From positions 1 to 41,920 of the forward strand of contig JAURZK010000075.1 in assembly GCA_030653505.1 (NCBI GenBank): a stretch of 41,920 nt of DNA. Direction: 5' to 3'. The notes beneath the pieces are model-generated. The model had not been told where the DNA came from. It made no database searches and worked only from the letters and a program-made list of their open reading frames with translations. Both the position numbers and the translations under genes were made by a program. Position 1 is the first letter of the stretch. Each line of letters opens with the position of its first letter. Below are positions 25,423 through 34,393 of the stretch, in pieces. The stretch is from Rubrivivax sp. GTDB taxonomy: Bacteria; Pseudomonadota; Gammaproteobacteria; Burkholderiales; Burkholderiaceae_C.

Positions 25423-25485
25423 AGCGATTCAGGGGTGACCGATCGAGGCCTTGCGCGGAACCGGCTCTGCCTGGCCGCTGCAAGA

Positions 25486-25532
25486 GCCCCCTCGGGGGGT
25501 GGCGAAGGAGCGAAGCGACAAGCCTGGGGGTC
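25486..25532 (-). repeat. REP-like intergenic repeat, copy 1 (after manC)
   Basis: GCCCCCTCGGGGGG starts the element and TGGGGGT ends it, with GCGAAGGAGCGAAGCGAC between. It abuts the manC stop codon and aligns with copy 2 at 29352-29393 (shared pattern GCCCCCTCGGGGG-T-GCGA-GCGA-AGCGA-GC-TGGGGG). It can fold into a GC-rich hairpin with no T-run, so it is more likely an mRNA-end or attenuation element than a terminator. Similar sequences are common between genes in Burkholderiales, from general recollection. Confidence 0.6.
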
Positions 25533-26957
25533 TCACTTCCTTCCGTAGGTGTCCTCGAAACGCACGATGTCGTCCTCGCCCAGGTAGCTGCCCGACTGCA
25601 CCTCGATGATCTCCAGCGGCAGCTTGCCCGGGTTGGCCAGGCGGTGCGTCTGGCCGAGCGGGATGTAGGTGCTCTGGTTCTCGGTCAGCATGGTGACCTT
25701 GTCGCCGTTGGTCACCTCGGCGGTGCCGCTGACGACGATCCAGTGCTCGGCGCGATGGTGGTGCATCTGCAGGCTCAGCGAGGCGCCCGGCTTGACCAGG
25801 ATGCGCTTGACCTGATGGCGCGGCCCGCTGTCGATGCTGTCGTACCAGCCCCACGGGCGGTGCACCTTGCGGTGCAGCACCTGCTCGCCTCGCTGCTCGC
25901 GGCCCAGGCGATTCACGATGGCCTTGACGTCCTGGCTCTTCTCGCGGCTGGTGACGAGCACGGCGTCGGGCGTTTCCACTACCACCACGTCGTCCAGGCC
26001 CACCACGCCCACGAGCCGGCTGGTGGCATGCACCAGCGTGTTGTGGCTGTCGGTGACGATGGCATCGCCCACGCTGGCGTTGCCGTCCGCGTCCTTCTGT
26101 GCCACCTGCCAGACGGCGTCCCAGGCGCCGAGGTCGTTCCAGCCCGCCGCCAGTGGCTGCATGCGGATGTCGAGCACACCCGGGCATTTCTCCATCACGG
26201 CGTAGTCGACCGACTCACTCGGCACGGCAGCGAACTCGGCCTTGCCCGGGCGCACGAACTTGGCGTCGCTGCGGCGTGCCGCCCAGGCGGTGCGGCAGGC
26301 CGATGCAATGTCGGGGCGGAAACGCTCCAGCGCTGCCATCCACACCGAAGCCTTCATCACGAACATGCCGGCGTTCCAGTAGTAGCTGCCCGCGGCCACG
26401 TACTTTGCTGCGGTGGCCGCGTCGGGCTTTTCGACGAACTGCGCCACACGTTCACCGTCGGCGCGGATGTAGCCGTAGCCGGTTTCGGGGCGGTCGGGCT
26501 GGATGCCCAGCACTGTCAGCGCGCCTTCGGCGGCCATGGCCACGGCGCCGCGCAGGGCCTGCGTGAAGGCGGCCGTGTCGGTGACCGTCTGGTCGGCCGA
26601 GGTCACCACCAGCACCGGGTCGCCGCCCTCCTCCAGCGCCTGCAGCGCGGCCAGCGTGAGCGCCGGCGCGGTGTTGCGGCCCTCGGGTTCCAGCAGCACG
26701 GCAGCGGGCTCGGCCTGCATCTCGCGCAACTGGTCCAGCACCAGAAAGCGGTGTTCCTCGTTGCCCACCACCACCGGCGCGGTCACGTCCAGCTGCGCAT
26801 CACCCAGGCCCTGCAGTCGTGCTGCCGCCTGCTGGAACAGGCTGGTGTTGCCCGCAAGCACGAGGAACTGCTTGGGGAAGCCGGCGCGCGACAGCGGCCA
26901 CAGCCGCGTGCCGGAGCCGCCGGCCATGATGACGGGTTGCACAGAGATCTTGTTCAT
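25533..26957 (-). CDS. manC: Mannose-1-phosphate guanylyltransferase / mannose-6-phosphate isomerase
   Basis: A 474-residue bifunctional type II enzyme making GDP-mannose. The N-terminal guanylyltransferase domain has [33 protein letters not shown] and the FVEKPDAATAAKYVAAGSYYWNAGMF site. The C-terminal cupin isomerase part holds HRPWGWYDSID, LQMHHHRAEHWIVVSGTAEVT and YIPLGQTHRLANPGKLPLEIIEVQSG. ATG 26957 overlaps the galE stop (ATGA); the 17 upstream codons in frame lie inside galE. A phosphomannomutase is also needed for the pathway and is not in this window. Confidence 0.96.
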   Translation of the reverse strand: MNKISVQPVIMAGGSGTRLWPLSRAGFPKQFLVLAGNTSLFQQAAARLQGLGDAQLDVTAPVVVGNEEHRFLVLDQLREMQAEPAAVLLEPEGRNTAPALTLAALQALEEGGDPVLVVTSADQTVTDTAAFTQALRGAVAMAAEGALTVLGIQPDRPETGYGYIRADGERVAQFVEKPDAATAAKYVAAGSYYWNAGMFVMKASVWMAALERFRPDIASACRTAWAARRSDAKFVRPGKAEFAAVPSESVDYAVMEKCPGVLDIRMQPLAAGWNDLGAWDAVWQVAQKDADGNASVGDAIVTDSHNTLVHATSRLVGVVGLDDVVVVETPDAVLVTSREKSQDVKAIVNRLGREQRGEQVLHRKVHRPWGWYDSIDSGPRHQVKRILVKPGASLSLQMHHHRAEHWIVVSGTAEVTNGDKVTMLTENQSTYIPLGQTHRLANPGKLPLEIIEVQSGSYLGEDDIVRFEDTYGRK

Positions 26958-27973
26958 GCGCCGAAGCCCTCGGGGTTCATCGATTGCCAGCGCCAGCTGT
27001 CGGCGCACATGCGGTCCAGGTCGTGGCGGGCCTGCCAGCCCAGCAGCCGCTGCGCGAGCGCCGGGTCGGCGTAGCAGGCCGCCACGTCGCCCGGGCGCCT
27101 GGGGGCCACCTGGTAGGGCACGGCACAGCCGCTGGCGGCAGCGTAGGCGCGCACCACTTCCAGCACGCTGTAGCCGCGGCCGGTGCCCAGGTTGACGGTG
27201 AAGGGGCCCGGCGCGTCGAACAGCCGGCGCAGCGCCGCGACATGGCCTTCGGCGAGGTCGACGACGTGGATGTAGTCACGCACGCCGGTGCCGTCGGGTG
27301 TGGCGTAGTCGTCGCCGAAGACCTGCAGGTGGGGGCGCCGGCCTACGGCCACCTGGGCCACGTAGGGCATCAGGTTGTTGGGCGTGCCACGCGGGTCTTC
27401 GCCGATGCGGCCGCTGTCGTGCGCGCCCACCGGGTTGAAGTAGCGCAGGCAGGCGGTCTGCCAGGCCGGGTCGGCCACGCCCAGATCGCGCAGGATCTGC
27501 TCACCCATCAGCTTGGTCTGGCCGTAGGGGTTGGTGGCCGTCAGCGGCGCGTCTTCGGTGATGGGCAACGTCGCCGGGTCGCCATAGACCGTGGCGCTGG
27601 AGCTGAACACGATGCGGCGCACGCCACGCTTGTGCATCGTGCGGCAAACGGTGAGCAGGCCGCCGAGGTTGTTGGCGTAGTAGTCGAGGGGTTGCGCCGT
27701 CGACTCGCCCACCGCCTTGTAGGCCGCGAAGTGCACCGTGGCGTCGATGGCGTGGCGATCGAACAGCGTGGCCATCCCCGCGGCGTCGTTGACGTCGGCG
27801 CGCTCGAACACCGGCGCCCGGCCCGACAATTCGCGCAGCCGGTTCAGCACCTCGGGCGAGCTGTTGCTGAAATTGTCGACGCCGACCACGTCGAAGTCCG
27901 CAGCCTGCAGCGCCAGCCAGGTGTGCGAAGCGATGTAGCCTGTGGCCCCGGTGAGCAGGATGGTCGGCTTCAT
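26954..27973 (-). CDS. galE: UDP-glucose 4-epimerase
   Basis: A 339-residue extended SDR enzyme interconverting UDP-glucose and UDP-galactose. NAD motif ILLTGATGYIASHTWLAL; DNFSNSSPEVLNRL; FAAYKAVGESTAQPLDYYANN; catalytic S-x-x and Y-x3-K in VFSSSATVYGD and NPYGQTKLMGEQIL; YFNPVGAHDSGRIGEDP and GVRDYIHVVDLAEGH are GalE hallmarks. ATG 27973 overlaps the epsL stop. The third glycine position of G-x-x-G-x-x-G is Ala (GYIAS), a variation seen in GalE-type enzymes. It indicates galactose or another C4-epimer in the polymer. Confidence 0.95.
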   Translation of the reverse strand: MKPTILLTGATGYIASHTWLALQAADFDVVGVDNFSNSSPEVLNRLRELSGRAPVFERADVNDAAGMATLFDRHAIDATVHFAAYKAVGESTAQPLDYYANNLGGLLTVCRTMHKRGVRRIVFSSSATVYGDPATLPITEDAPLTATNPYGQTKLMGEQILRDLGVADPAWQTACLRYFNPVGAHDSGRIGEDPRGTPNNLMPYVAQVAVGRRPHLQVFGDDYATPDGTGVRDYIHVVDLAEGHVAALRRLFDAPGPFTVNLGTGRGYSVLEVVRAYAAASGCAVPYQVAPRRPGDVAACYADPALAQRLLGWQARHDLDRMCADSWRWQSMNPEGFGA

Positions 27974-29220
27974 TGCAGCGTGGCCTGGGCGTAGCAGTTG
28001 AAAGACGTGGAGCGGCCCGGCGCGGTGAGGTCGCCACTGGCCTGGCGACGGCTGCTGGTGGTGTTGCAGCCAAGCAGCGTGCTGCGCCACGGGGCCCAGC
28101 GTGCGCCCAGCGCGAGGTTGGCGGTGCTGTCGTTTCCCGAACGCGGTGCCTGCGGAATGGGGCCGATGGTGGTGGCCACCAGCGAACGCCGGTAGACGCC
28201 GTAGCTGGCCGTCAACGCCACCTTGGCCGTCAGGTCGTGGTCGACCTTCATGCCCACTGCGCTGATCACCCGGCTGTAGTCGAGCGTGGCCGGCAGGAAG
28301 TTGAACTGCAGCACGGCATAGGAGTCCTGCCCCGTCTCGCGTGTGAAGAAAACGTTGGTCTTCAGCTTGCCCGTGGCCTGCCACGACCACGAGAGGATGC
28401 CCGTGGTGCCCGAGAAGTCGCGTTCCTGGTTGAGATCGAAGCGCGTTCTGCCGTTGCTGATGCGGGCGTCGATGCTGCTGGCGCCCGTGGGCCGCATCGA
28501 CAGCGCCAGGTCGACGCTGGTGCGCTTGAAGCGGTCGGCAAGGTCTTCGCCGCTGGACGTGGTGCTGAACCGGGGGTAGACGCCGCGCGTGGTCGAAAGC
28601 GACAGCGTCACGCTGCCCATGCCGCTGGGACGCCAGCGCAGGCCCAGCGAGGCGTTGTCCTGCCTGAACTCGCGCGAGCGCACGACAGGGTCGTCGAGCG
28701 AGTAGCCCACGTCGCGGCGGCCGCCTGAGAGCTCGAGGCTGTATTGCGTCACCACGCCGACGCTGAGGCTGCCGTTGACGGCCCTGCTGGTGACCAGGTT
28801 CTTGCCTGCCAGCACGCCGAGCTGCTCGTCGTAGAGCGACAGGCTGCGGTCGCCGCTCACGCGCAGGCTGCCCGAGACGCGTCCGACCGTCGCCCAGTCG
28901 ATGCCGGCATTGGCGCTGTAGGCCAGGTTGTCCAGCGCCGTATTGTTCGCGTAGCGGTTGGAGCGCAGCGACAGGCTGCCGTAGATCCGCTGGCGCGAGA
29001 TGCGCTGGTCGAAGCCGGCCAGCAGCGAGATGGCGGTGATATCGTCGGCACGCTCGAAGCCCGGTGCGGGGTCGACGCCGTCGGCCAGCTGCAGCACGTT
29101 GGACTCGTGGCCGTGCGACAGCGACAGGCCGACGTAGTAGGGGCTGGTCTCGGCACCGGCCCCGTCATGAGCGGCGGCGCAACAGATCGAAACCACCAGC
29201 GCAGCCAGCCGAGCCGGCAT
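27970..29220 (-). CDS. epsL: EpsL-type outer-membrane beta-barrel protein of the EPS operon
   Basis: A 416-residue protein. ATG 29220 gives a signal peptide (RLAALVVSICCAAAHDGAGA); the open frame upstream to 29400 runs through hairpins and a repeat and is rejected. The mature part is a series of amphipathic beta strands with alternating residues, such as YYVGLSLSHGHESNVLQLADG, ISLLAGFDQRISRQRIYGSLSLRSNRY, YSANAGIDWATVGRVSGSLRVSGDRSL and SATLSLSTTRG-like segments. This matches BBP2-type barrels and the EpsL family of methanolan clusters. It probably forms the outer-membrane exit for the polymer with EpsE. It ends in Gln rather than the usual C-terminal aromatic. It overlaps galE by ATGA. Confidence 0.87.
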   Translation of the reverse strand: MPARLAALVVSICCAAAHDGAGAETSPYYVGLSLSHGHESNVLQLADGVDPAPGFERADDITAISLLAGFDQRISRQRIYGSLSLRSNRYANNTALDNLAYSANAGIDWATVGRVSGSLRVSGDRSLSLYDEQLGVLAGKNLVTSRAVNGSLSVGVVTQYSLELSGGRRDVGYSLDDPVVRSREFRQDNASLGLRWRPSGMGSVTLSLSTTRGVYPRFSTTSSGEDLADRFKRTSVDLALSMRPTGASSIDARISNGRTRFDLNQERDFSGTTGILSWSWQATGKLKTNVFFTRETGQDSYAVLQFNFLPATLDYSRVISAVGMKVDHDLTAKVALTASYGVYRRSLVATTIGPIPQAPRSGNDSTANLALGARWAPWRSTLLGCNTTSSRRQASGDLTAPGRSTSFNCYAQATLQ

Positions 29221-29266
29221 GGGATGCACAGGATCGAGCGTCCCGCCGTGGAGCCGGGTCTGCCGG

Positions 29267-29289
29267 GCCGCAGGCGGACGGCCTGCGGC
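29267..29289 (-). other. Perfect 9-bp hairpin upstream of epsL
   Basis: GCCGCAGGC (29267-29275), 5-nt loop, GCCTGCGGC (29281-29289). It lies 47 nt before the epsL ATG in the 176-bp gap after the phosphoglycosyltransferase gene. It has no T-run on either strand. In a transcript running through from upstream it would be a very stable structure ahead of the epsL ribosome site. Confidence 0.55.
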
Positions 29290-29320
29290 GAGGACACCGC
29301 AGGCGCTCACGGGCGAGGAA

Positions 29321-29336
29321 CAGTCCGCAGGGACTG
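29321..29336 (-). other. 6-bp hairpin in the epsL upstream spacer
   Basis: CAGTCC (29321-29326), GCAG, GGACTG (29331-29336). This is the second of three palindromic structures in the spacer between the sugar transferase and epsL. It may be part of a repeat family or an attenuator; sequence alone does not decide. Confidence 0.45.
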
Positions 29337-29351
29337 ATTCTCGTCCGGTTC

Positions 29352-29393
29352 GGCCCCCTCGGGGGTTAGCGAGCGATAGCGAGCTTGGGGGCT
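29352..29393 (-). repeat. REP-like intergenic repeat, copy 2 (after the EpsB-type gene)
   Basis: GGCCCCCTCGGGGG starts it and GCTTGGGGGCTT ends it, with the short direct repeats AGCGAGCGAT and AGCGAGCT between. The outer arms GCCCCC (29353-29358) and GGGGGC (29387-29392) pair. It begins 3 nt after the stop of the minus-strand sugar transferase gene and has the same orientation relative to the gene end as copy 1. Confidence 0.6.
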
Positions 29394-29396
29394 TAT

Positions 29397-30791
<1,395 letters not shown>

Positions 30792-30979
30792 CGGGGGCGG
30801 GAGGAGAGGCTTGGGGGTAGGCCGCGGTGGCTGCGGCCGCACACGTGGGTGACGACCCGCAACGGCAGGCGGTGGCCCGCCACTGGGTCGGGGATTCTCG
30901 CCCAGTTCACCCCCGGCGCCCGGTGGCCGCCGGCAGCGTGCGGCCCCTCATCGGCAGGGGGCCTGCCTACAATCGGGCA
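30792..30979. promoter_or_regulatory. Divergent intergenic region between the EPS minus operon and ubiJ
   Basis: This 188-bp, very GC-rich spacer is the right-hand boundary of the EPS locus. On the ubiJ side TACAAT (30968-30973) is a good -10 hexamer ending 6 nt before the ATG at 30980, so the ubiJ transcript could be leaderless or nearly so; no convincing -35 is seen. For the leftward operon I find no clear promoter and no sigma-54-like element. Short palindromes such as GTGGCCCGCCAC occur, but nothing stands out. Confidence 0.45.
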
Positions 30980-31510
30980 ATGCTTCACAGTCTTCAAGCC
31001 CTGCTGGCTCCGGCCCTGGCCGAGCGTCTGACGCTCGTCATCAACCACGTCCTCAGCGGCGAATCGGTGGCCACCGAACGTCTGCGCCCGCATGCGGGCC
31101 GCACGATGTCGCTGGCGCTGAACGACTGGCCGCGGCTGCTGCCCGCGCCGCCGGCGCTGGCCTGGCGCGTCACGCCTGCCGGCCTGCTCGAATGGTGCGG
31201 CCTGGACGGCGCCCCCGAGCCCGACCTGGCCGTGCAGCTCGACGCCGGCAACCCGGCGCTGCTGCTGGCCCGCGCCCTGGGCGGCACGCCGCCGCAGGTG
31301 CAGATCGACGGCGATGCGCAGCTCGCCGGCGACGTCAACTGGCTGCTGCTGAACCTGCGATGGGACGTCGAAGCCGACCTCGAACGCCTCTTCGGCCCCG
31401 TGGTGGCGCACCAGCTGCACAAGGTCGGCTCTGCCGTGGCCGCCGCCCTTAGGGTGGCGCTGAAGACCGCCGCGCAGCTGGGCGAGCGGCTGCGCTCGCG
31501 CACGCCGTGA
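30980..31510 (+). CDS. ubiJ: UbiJ, SCP2-domain ubiquinone biosynthesis accessory factor
   Basis: A 176-residue protein; ATG 30980 gives [25 protein letters not shown], the usual UbiJ start. The SCP2/sterol-carrier-like lipid-binding fold is seen in [31 protein letters not shown] and [41 protein letters not shown]; the amphipathic C-terminus ends [10 protein letters not shown]. UbiJ binds lipid intermediates and supports the soluble Ubi complex with UbiE, UbiB and others. It lies 31 nt before ubiB. The usual upstream neighbours ubiE and the Tim44-like gene are 28 kb away. Confidence 0.9.
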   Translation: MLHSLQALLAPALAERLTLVINHVLSGESVATERLRPHAGRTMSLALNDWPRLLPAPPALAWRVTPAGLLEWCGLDGAPEPDLAVQLDAGNPALLLARALGGTPPQVQIDGDAQLAGDVNWLLLNLRWDVEADLERLFGPVVAHQLHKVGSAVAAALRVALKTAAQLGERLRSRTP

Positions 31511-31541
31511 CACATCGCGCCCGGCGCCGCCTGGGGCGCTG

Positions 31542-33095
31542 ATGAAGCACTACGGTCGGCTGGTGACCATCGTGGTCACCGTCCTGCGTTTCGGCCTCGA
31601 CGAGGTGGCGCTGTCGTCCTTCCGCCAGCGCTGGGTGCGAGCGCTGGTGCGCATCGCCACCGTCGGCCGCAGCCTGGACGCGCCGCGCGCCGAGCGTCTG
31701 CGCCGCGGGCTGGAGCGCCTGGGGCCGATCTTCGTCAAGTTCGGCCAGGTGATGTCGACGCGGCGCGACGTCATCCCGCGCGACATCGCCGACGAACTGG
31801 CCAGCCTGCAGGACAACGTGCCGCCCTTCCCGGCGGCGGTCTCGCGTGCGCTGGTCGAGAAGGCTTTCGGCCGGCGCATCGACGAGGTCTTCGAGAGCTT
31901 CGACGCCGAGCCGGTGGCCAGCGCCTCGATCGCCCAGGTGCACTTCGCGGTGCTCAAGGGCGGGCGCGAGGTGGCCGTGAAGGTGCTGCGCCCGCGCATG
32001 CTCGACATCATCGACCAGGACCTGACGCTGCTGCACCTGCTGGCGCGCTGGGTCGAGCGGCAATCGGCCGACGCGCGACGGCTCAAGCTGCGCGAGGTCG
32101 TGGCCGAGTTCGACGGCCACCTGCACGACGAGCTCGACTTCGTGCGCGAGGCCGCCAACGCCTCGCAGCTGCGTGCCAACATGGAAGGTTTGAACCTCGT
32201 GCTGGTGCCCGAAATGGTGTGGGCGCTGTGCACCCCGGGCGTGCTGGTGATGGAACGCATGAAGGGCGTGCCCATCAGCCAGATCGAGCGCATACGCGCC
32301 GCGGGCGTCGACATCAAGAAGCTGGCGCGCGACGGCGTCACGATCTTCTTCAACCAGGTCTTCCGCGACGGCTTCTTCCACGGCGACATGCACCCCGGGA
32401 ACATCCAGGTCAGCCTGGAACCCCGGACCTTCGGGCGCTACATCGCGCTCGACTTCGGCATCGTGGGCACGCTCAGCGACTCCGACAAGGAGTACCTCGC
32501 CTACAACCTGCTGGCCTTCTTCAGGCGCGACTACCGGCGTGTCGTCGAGCTGCACGTGGAAGCGGGCTGGGTGCCGCCGGATGTGCGCGTCGACGCGCTG
32601 GAAGCCGCCATCCGCACCGTCTGCGAGCCGATGTTCGACCGCCCGCTGCGCGAGATCTCGCTCGGCCAGGTGCTGCTGCGGCTGTTCCAGACCTCGCGCC
32701 GCTTCAACGTGGAGGTCCAGCCGCAGCTGGTGCTGCTGCAGAAGACGCTGCTGAACGTCGAGGGCCTGGGTCGCGAACTCGACCCCGAACTCGATCTCTG
32801 GACGACGGCCAAGCCCTTCCTGGAGAGGTGGATGAACGACCAGGTCGGCCTGCGCGGCCTGCTGCGGCGCATGGAACGCGAGGCGCCTGCCTACTCGAAG
32901 ATGCTGCCGCAACTGCCGCGCCTGCTGCACCGCGCGCTGCAGCGCCAGGGCGACCCGGGGGAAAGCGCTGCGCTGCTCGGGCTGCTGGCCGAACAGCGGC
33001 GCACCAACCGGCTGCTGCAGGGGCTGCTGTGGGCCGTCGGCGGCTTCGTCGCCGGCATGCTGCTGACACGTTTCTTCTTCGGCTGGTCGGGCTGA
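31542..33095 (+). CDS. ubiB: UbiB, ABC1/ADCK-type atypical kinase for ubiquinone biosynthesis
   Basis: A 517-residue protein, standard length. The K-x-G-Q motif is in [23 protein letters not shown] (about residues 66-90); the Ala-rich loop equivalent is [13 protein letters not shown]; the VAIK-like lysine is in [11 protein letters not shown]; the catalytic loop is [11 protein letters not shown] and the metal motif LDFGIVG. Two C-terminal helices ([23 protein letters not shown]) anchor it in the inner membrane. ADCK-type ATPase activity is thought to help extract or present coenzyme Q precursors. It is translated 31 nt after ubiJ. Confidence 0.96.
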   Translation: MKHYGRLVTIVVTVLRFGLDEVALSSFRQRWVRALVRIATVGRSLDAPRAERLRRGLERLGPIFVKFGQVMSTRRDVIPRDIADELASLQDNVPPFPAAVSRALVEKAFGRRIDEVFESFDAEPVASASIAQVHFAVLKGGREVAVKVLRPRMLDIIDQDLTLLHLLARWVERQSADARRLKLREVVAEFDGHLHDELDFVREAANASQLRANMEGLNLVLVPEMVWALCTPGVLVMERMKGVPISQIERIRAAGVDIKKLARDGVTIFFNQVFRDGFFHGDMHPGNIQVSLEPRTFGRYIALDFGIVGTLSDSDKEYLAYNLLAFFRRDYRRVVELHVEAGWVPPDVRVDALEAAIRTVCEPMFDRPLREISLGQVLLRLFQTSRRFNVEVQPQLVLLQKTLLNVEGLGRELDPELDLWTTAKPFLERWMNDQVGLRGLLRRMEREAPAYSKMLPQLPRLLHRALQRQGDPGESAALLGLLAEQRRTNRLLQGLLWAVGGFVAGMLLTRFFFGWSG

Positions 33096-33205
33096 GGCGG
33101 CGGGGTCTACCCCGGCCCACTACAATTCCACCTTTCCAATCAATGGTTTAGCTCGGCCCTGACCTGGGCACAAGTTAGTTCCTCACTGTAACTTCGTTCA
33201 AAGAC
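33096..33205 (+). promoter_or_regulatory. Leader of the FmdB-like gene with a TACAAT -10 box
   Basis: This 110-bp gap is clearly less GC-rich than its surroundings from about 33117 on. TACAAT at 33121-33126 is a good -10; the -35 is not convincing. The leader would then be about 70 nt, with no AGGAGG-type site close to the ATG at 33206. I see no riboswitch I can name. Confidence 0.45.
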
Positions 33206-33559
33206 ATGCCCATCTACGCCTACCGTTGCACGAGCTGCGGCCACGCGCAGGACGTGCTGCAGAAGATCTCGGACCCGGTGCTCACCGTGTGCCCGGCCTG
33301 CGGAACGGCCAGCTACGCCAAGCAGCTCACGGCGGCGGGCTTCCAGCTCAAGGGTTCGGGCTGGTACGTCACCGACTTCCGCGGCGGCAAGAAGCCCGAA
33401 GGCGAAACCGCCAAGCCGGGTGAGCCTGCGGGCGGCAAGCCGGCAGACGCGCCCGCGCCCGCGCCTTCCACCACCGATGCCAAGCCCGCTCCGGCGCCCG
33501 CGCCGGCCGCGGCCGCGCCGGCGCCGAGCCCCAGTTCGGGCACGAGCTCGGGCTCCTGA
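33206..33559 (+). CDS. FmdB-family zinc-ribbon protein with Pro/Ala-rich tail
   Basis: A 117-residue protein. The N-terminal about 45 residues are the FmdB/CxxC_CxxC_SSSS putative regulatory domain: MPIYAYRCTSCGHAQDVLQKISDP, then CPACGTASYAKQLTAAGFQLKGSGWYVTDFR, with two Cys pairs for zinc. Beyond residue 60 there is only Gly/Pro/Ala/Ser low complexity. The family is conserved near aspS in betaproteobacteria, and its function is not known; early FmdB was named from an amidase operon. It is followed by the DUF502 gene after 48 nt. Confidence 0.9.
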   Translation: MPIYAYRCTSCGHAQDVLQKISDPVLTVCPACGTASYAKQLTAAGFQLKGSGWYVTDFRGGKKPEGETAKPGEPAGGKPADAPAPAPSTTDAKPAPAPAPAAAAPAPSPSSGTSSGS

Positions 33560-33607
33560 ATCCCCACCCACATCCACCCAACGCGCCTTCGGCACGCCCT
33601 GCCTTCT

Positions 33608-34267
33608 GTGAAGAAATACCTCGTCGCCGGCCTGCTGGTCTGGCTGCCCCTGGCCATCACGATCTGGGTGCTGTCGTGGCTGCTCGGCGCGATGGACGGC
33701 GTCTTCGCTTCGCTGCTGTCGGCCACGCAGGCCGTGCTGCCCGAATCGGCGCGCGCGGGCATCGACCAGCTGCGCCGCGTGCCGGGCCTGGGTGTGGTGG
33801 CGATGGTCGTCGGCCTGCTGTTGACGGGCGTGTTCGCCGCCAACATCGTCGGCCAGTGGTGGCTGCGCCAGTGGGACCGCCTGCTCGGCAAGATCCCCAT
33901 CGTCAAGAGCATCTACAACTCGGTCAAGCAGGTCTCGGACACGCTGTTCTCGACCAACGGCAACGCCTTCCGCGAAGCCGTGCTGGTGCAGTACCCGCGC
34001 CAGGGCTCCTGGACCATCGCCTTCGTCACGGGCCGGCCCGGCGGCGAGGTGGCCGAGCGTCTGCCCGGCGACTACGTCAGCGTCTACGTGCCGACCACGC
34101 CCAACCCGACCTCGGGCTTCTTCCTGATGATGCCGCGCTCGGACATCCTCGAGCTGAAGATGAGCGTCGACGAGGCGCTGAAGTACGTCATCTCGATGGG
34201 CGTCGTCGGCCCTGGGCCGGCGCCTGCACCGGTGCTGGCGGCTGCGGCCGGCGCGCCCCGAAATTGA
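33608..34267 (+). CDS. DUF502 family inner-membrane protein
   Basis: A 219-residue protein starting at GTG 33608. There are two N-terminal membrane segments (YLVAGLLVWLPLAITIWVLSWLLG and VPGLGVVAMVVGLLLTGVFAANIVG), then a conserved soluble part: KIPIVKSIYNSVKQVSDTLFSTNGNAFREAVLVQYPR, SWTIAFVTG, VSVYVPTTPNPTSGFFLMMPRSDI and MSVDEALKYVISMGVVGP. This is the full DUF502 pattern. The biological role is unknown. It sits between the FmdB-like gene and aspS, a conserved order. The C-terminus is Pro/Ala-rich and variable. Confidence 0.92.
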   Translation: MKKYLVAGLLVWLPLAITIWVLSWLLGAMDGVFASLLSATQAVLPESARAGIDQLRRVPGLGVVAMVVGLLLTGVFAANIVGQWWLRQWDRLLGKIPIVKSIYNSVKQVSDTLFSTNGNAFREAVLVQYPRQGSWTIAFVTGRPGGEVAERLPGDYVSVYVPTTPNPTSGFFLMMPRSDILELKMSVDEALKYVISMGVVGPGPAPAPVLAAAAGAPRN

Positions 34268-34393
34268 CCGGGCTGGCGCGGCCCGGCAGCCGGCCAGCCC
34301 TGACGGGCCGCACCGCGTGCAACGGTGCCGCCGCCCGCGCGAGTGCCACACCCTCCCGAACAATCTACAGCCATCTCCCCCTGGAGTGAAACG

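Noticed and set aside
30792..30979. Sigma-54 element for the leftward EPS operon
   Set aside because: No minus-strand match keeps the GG/GC pair at the required spacing.
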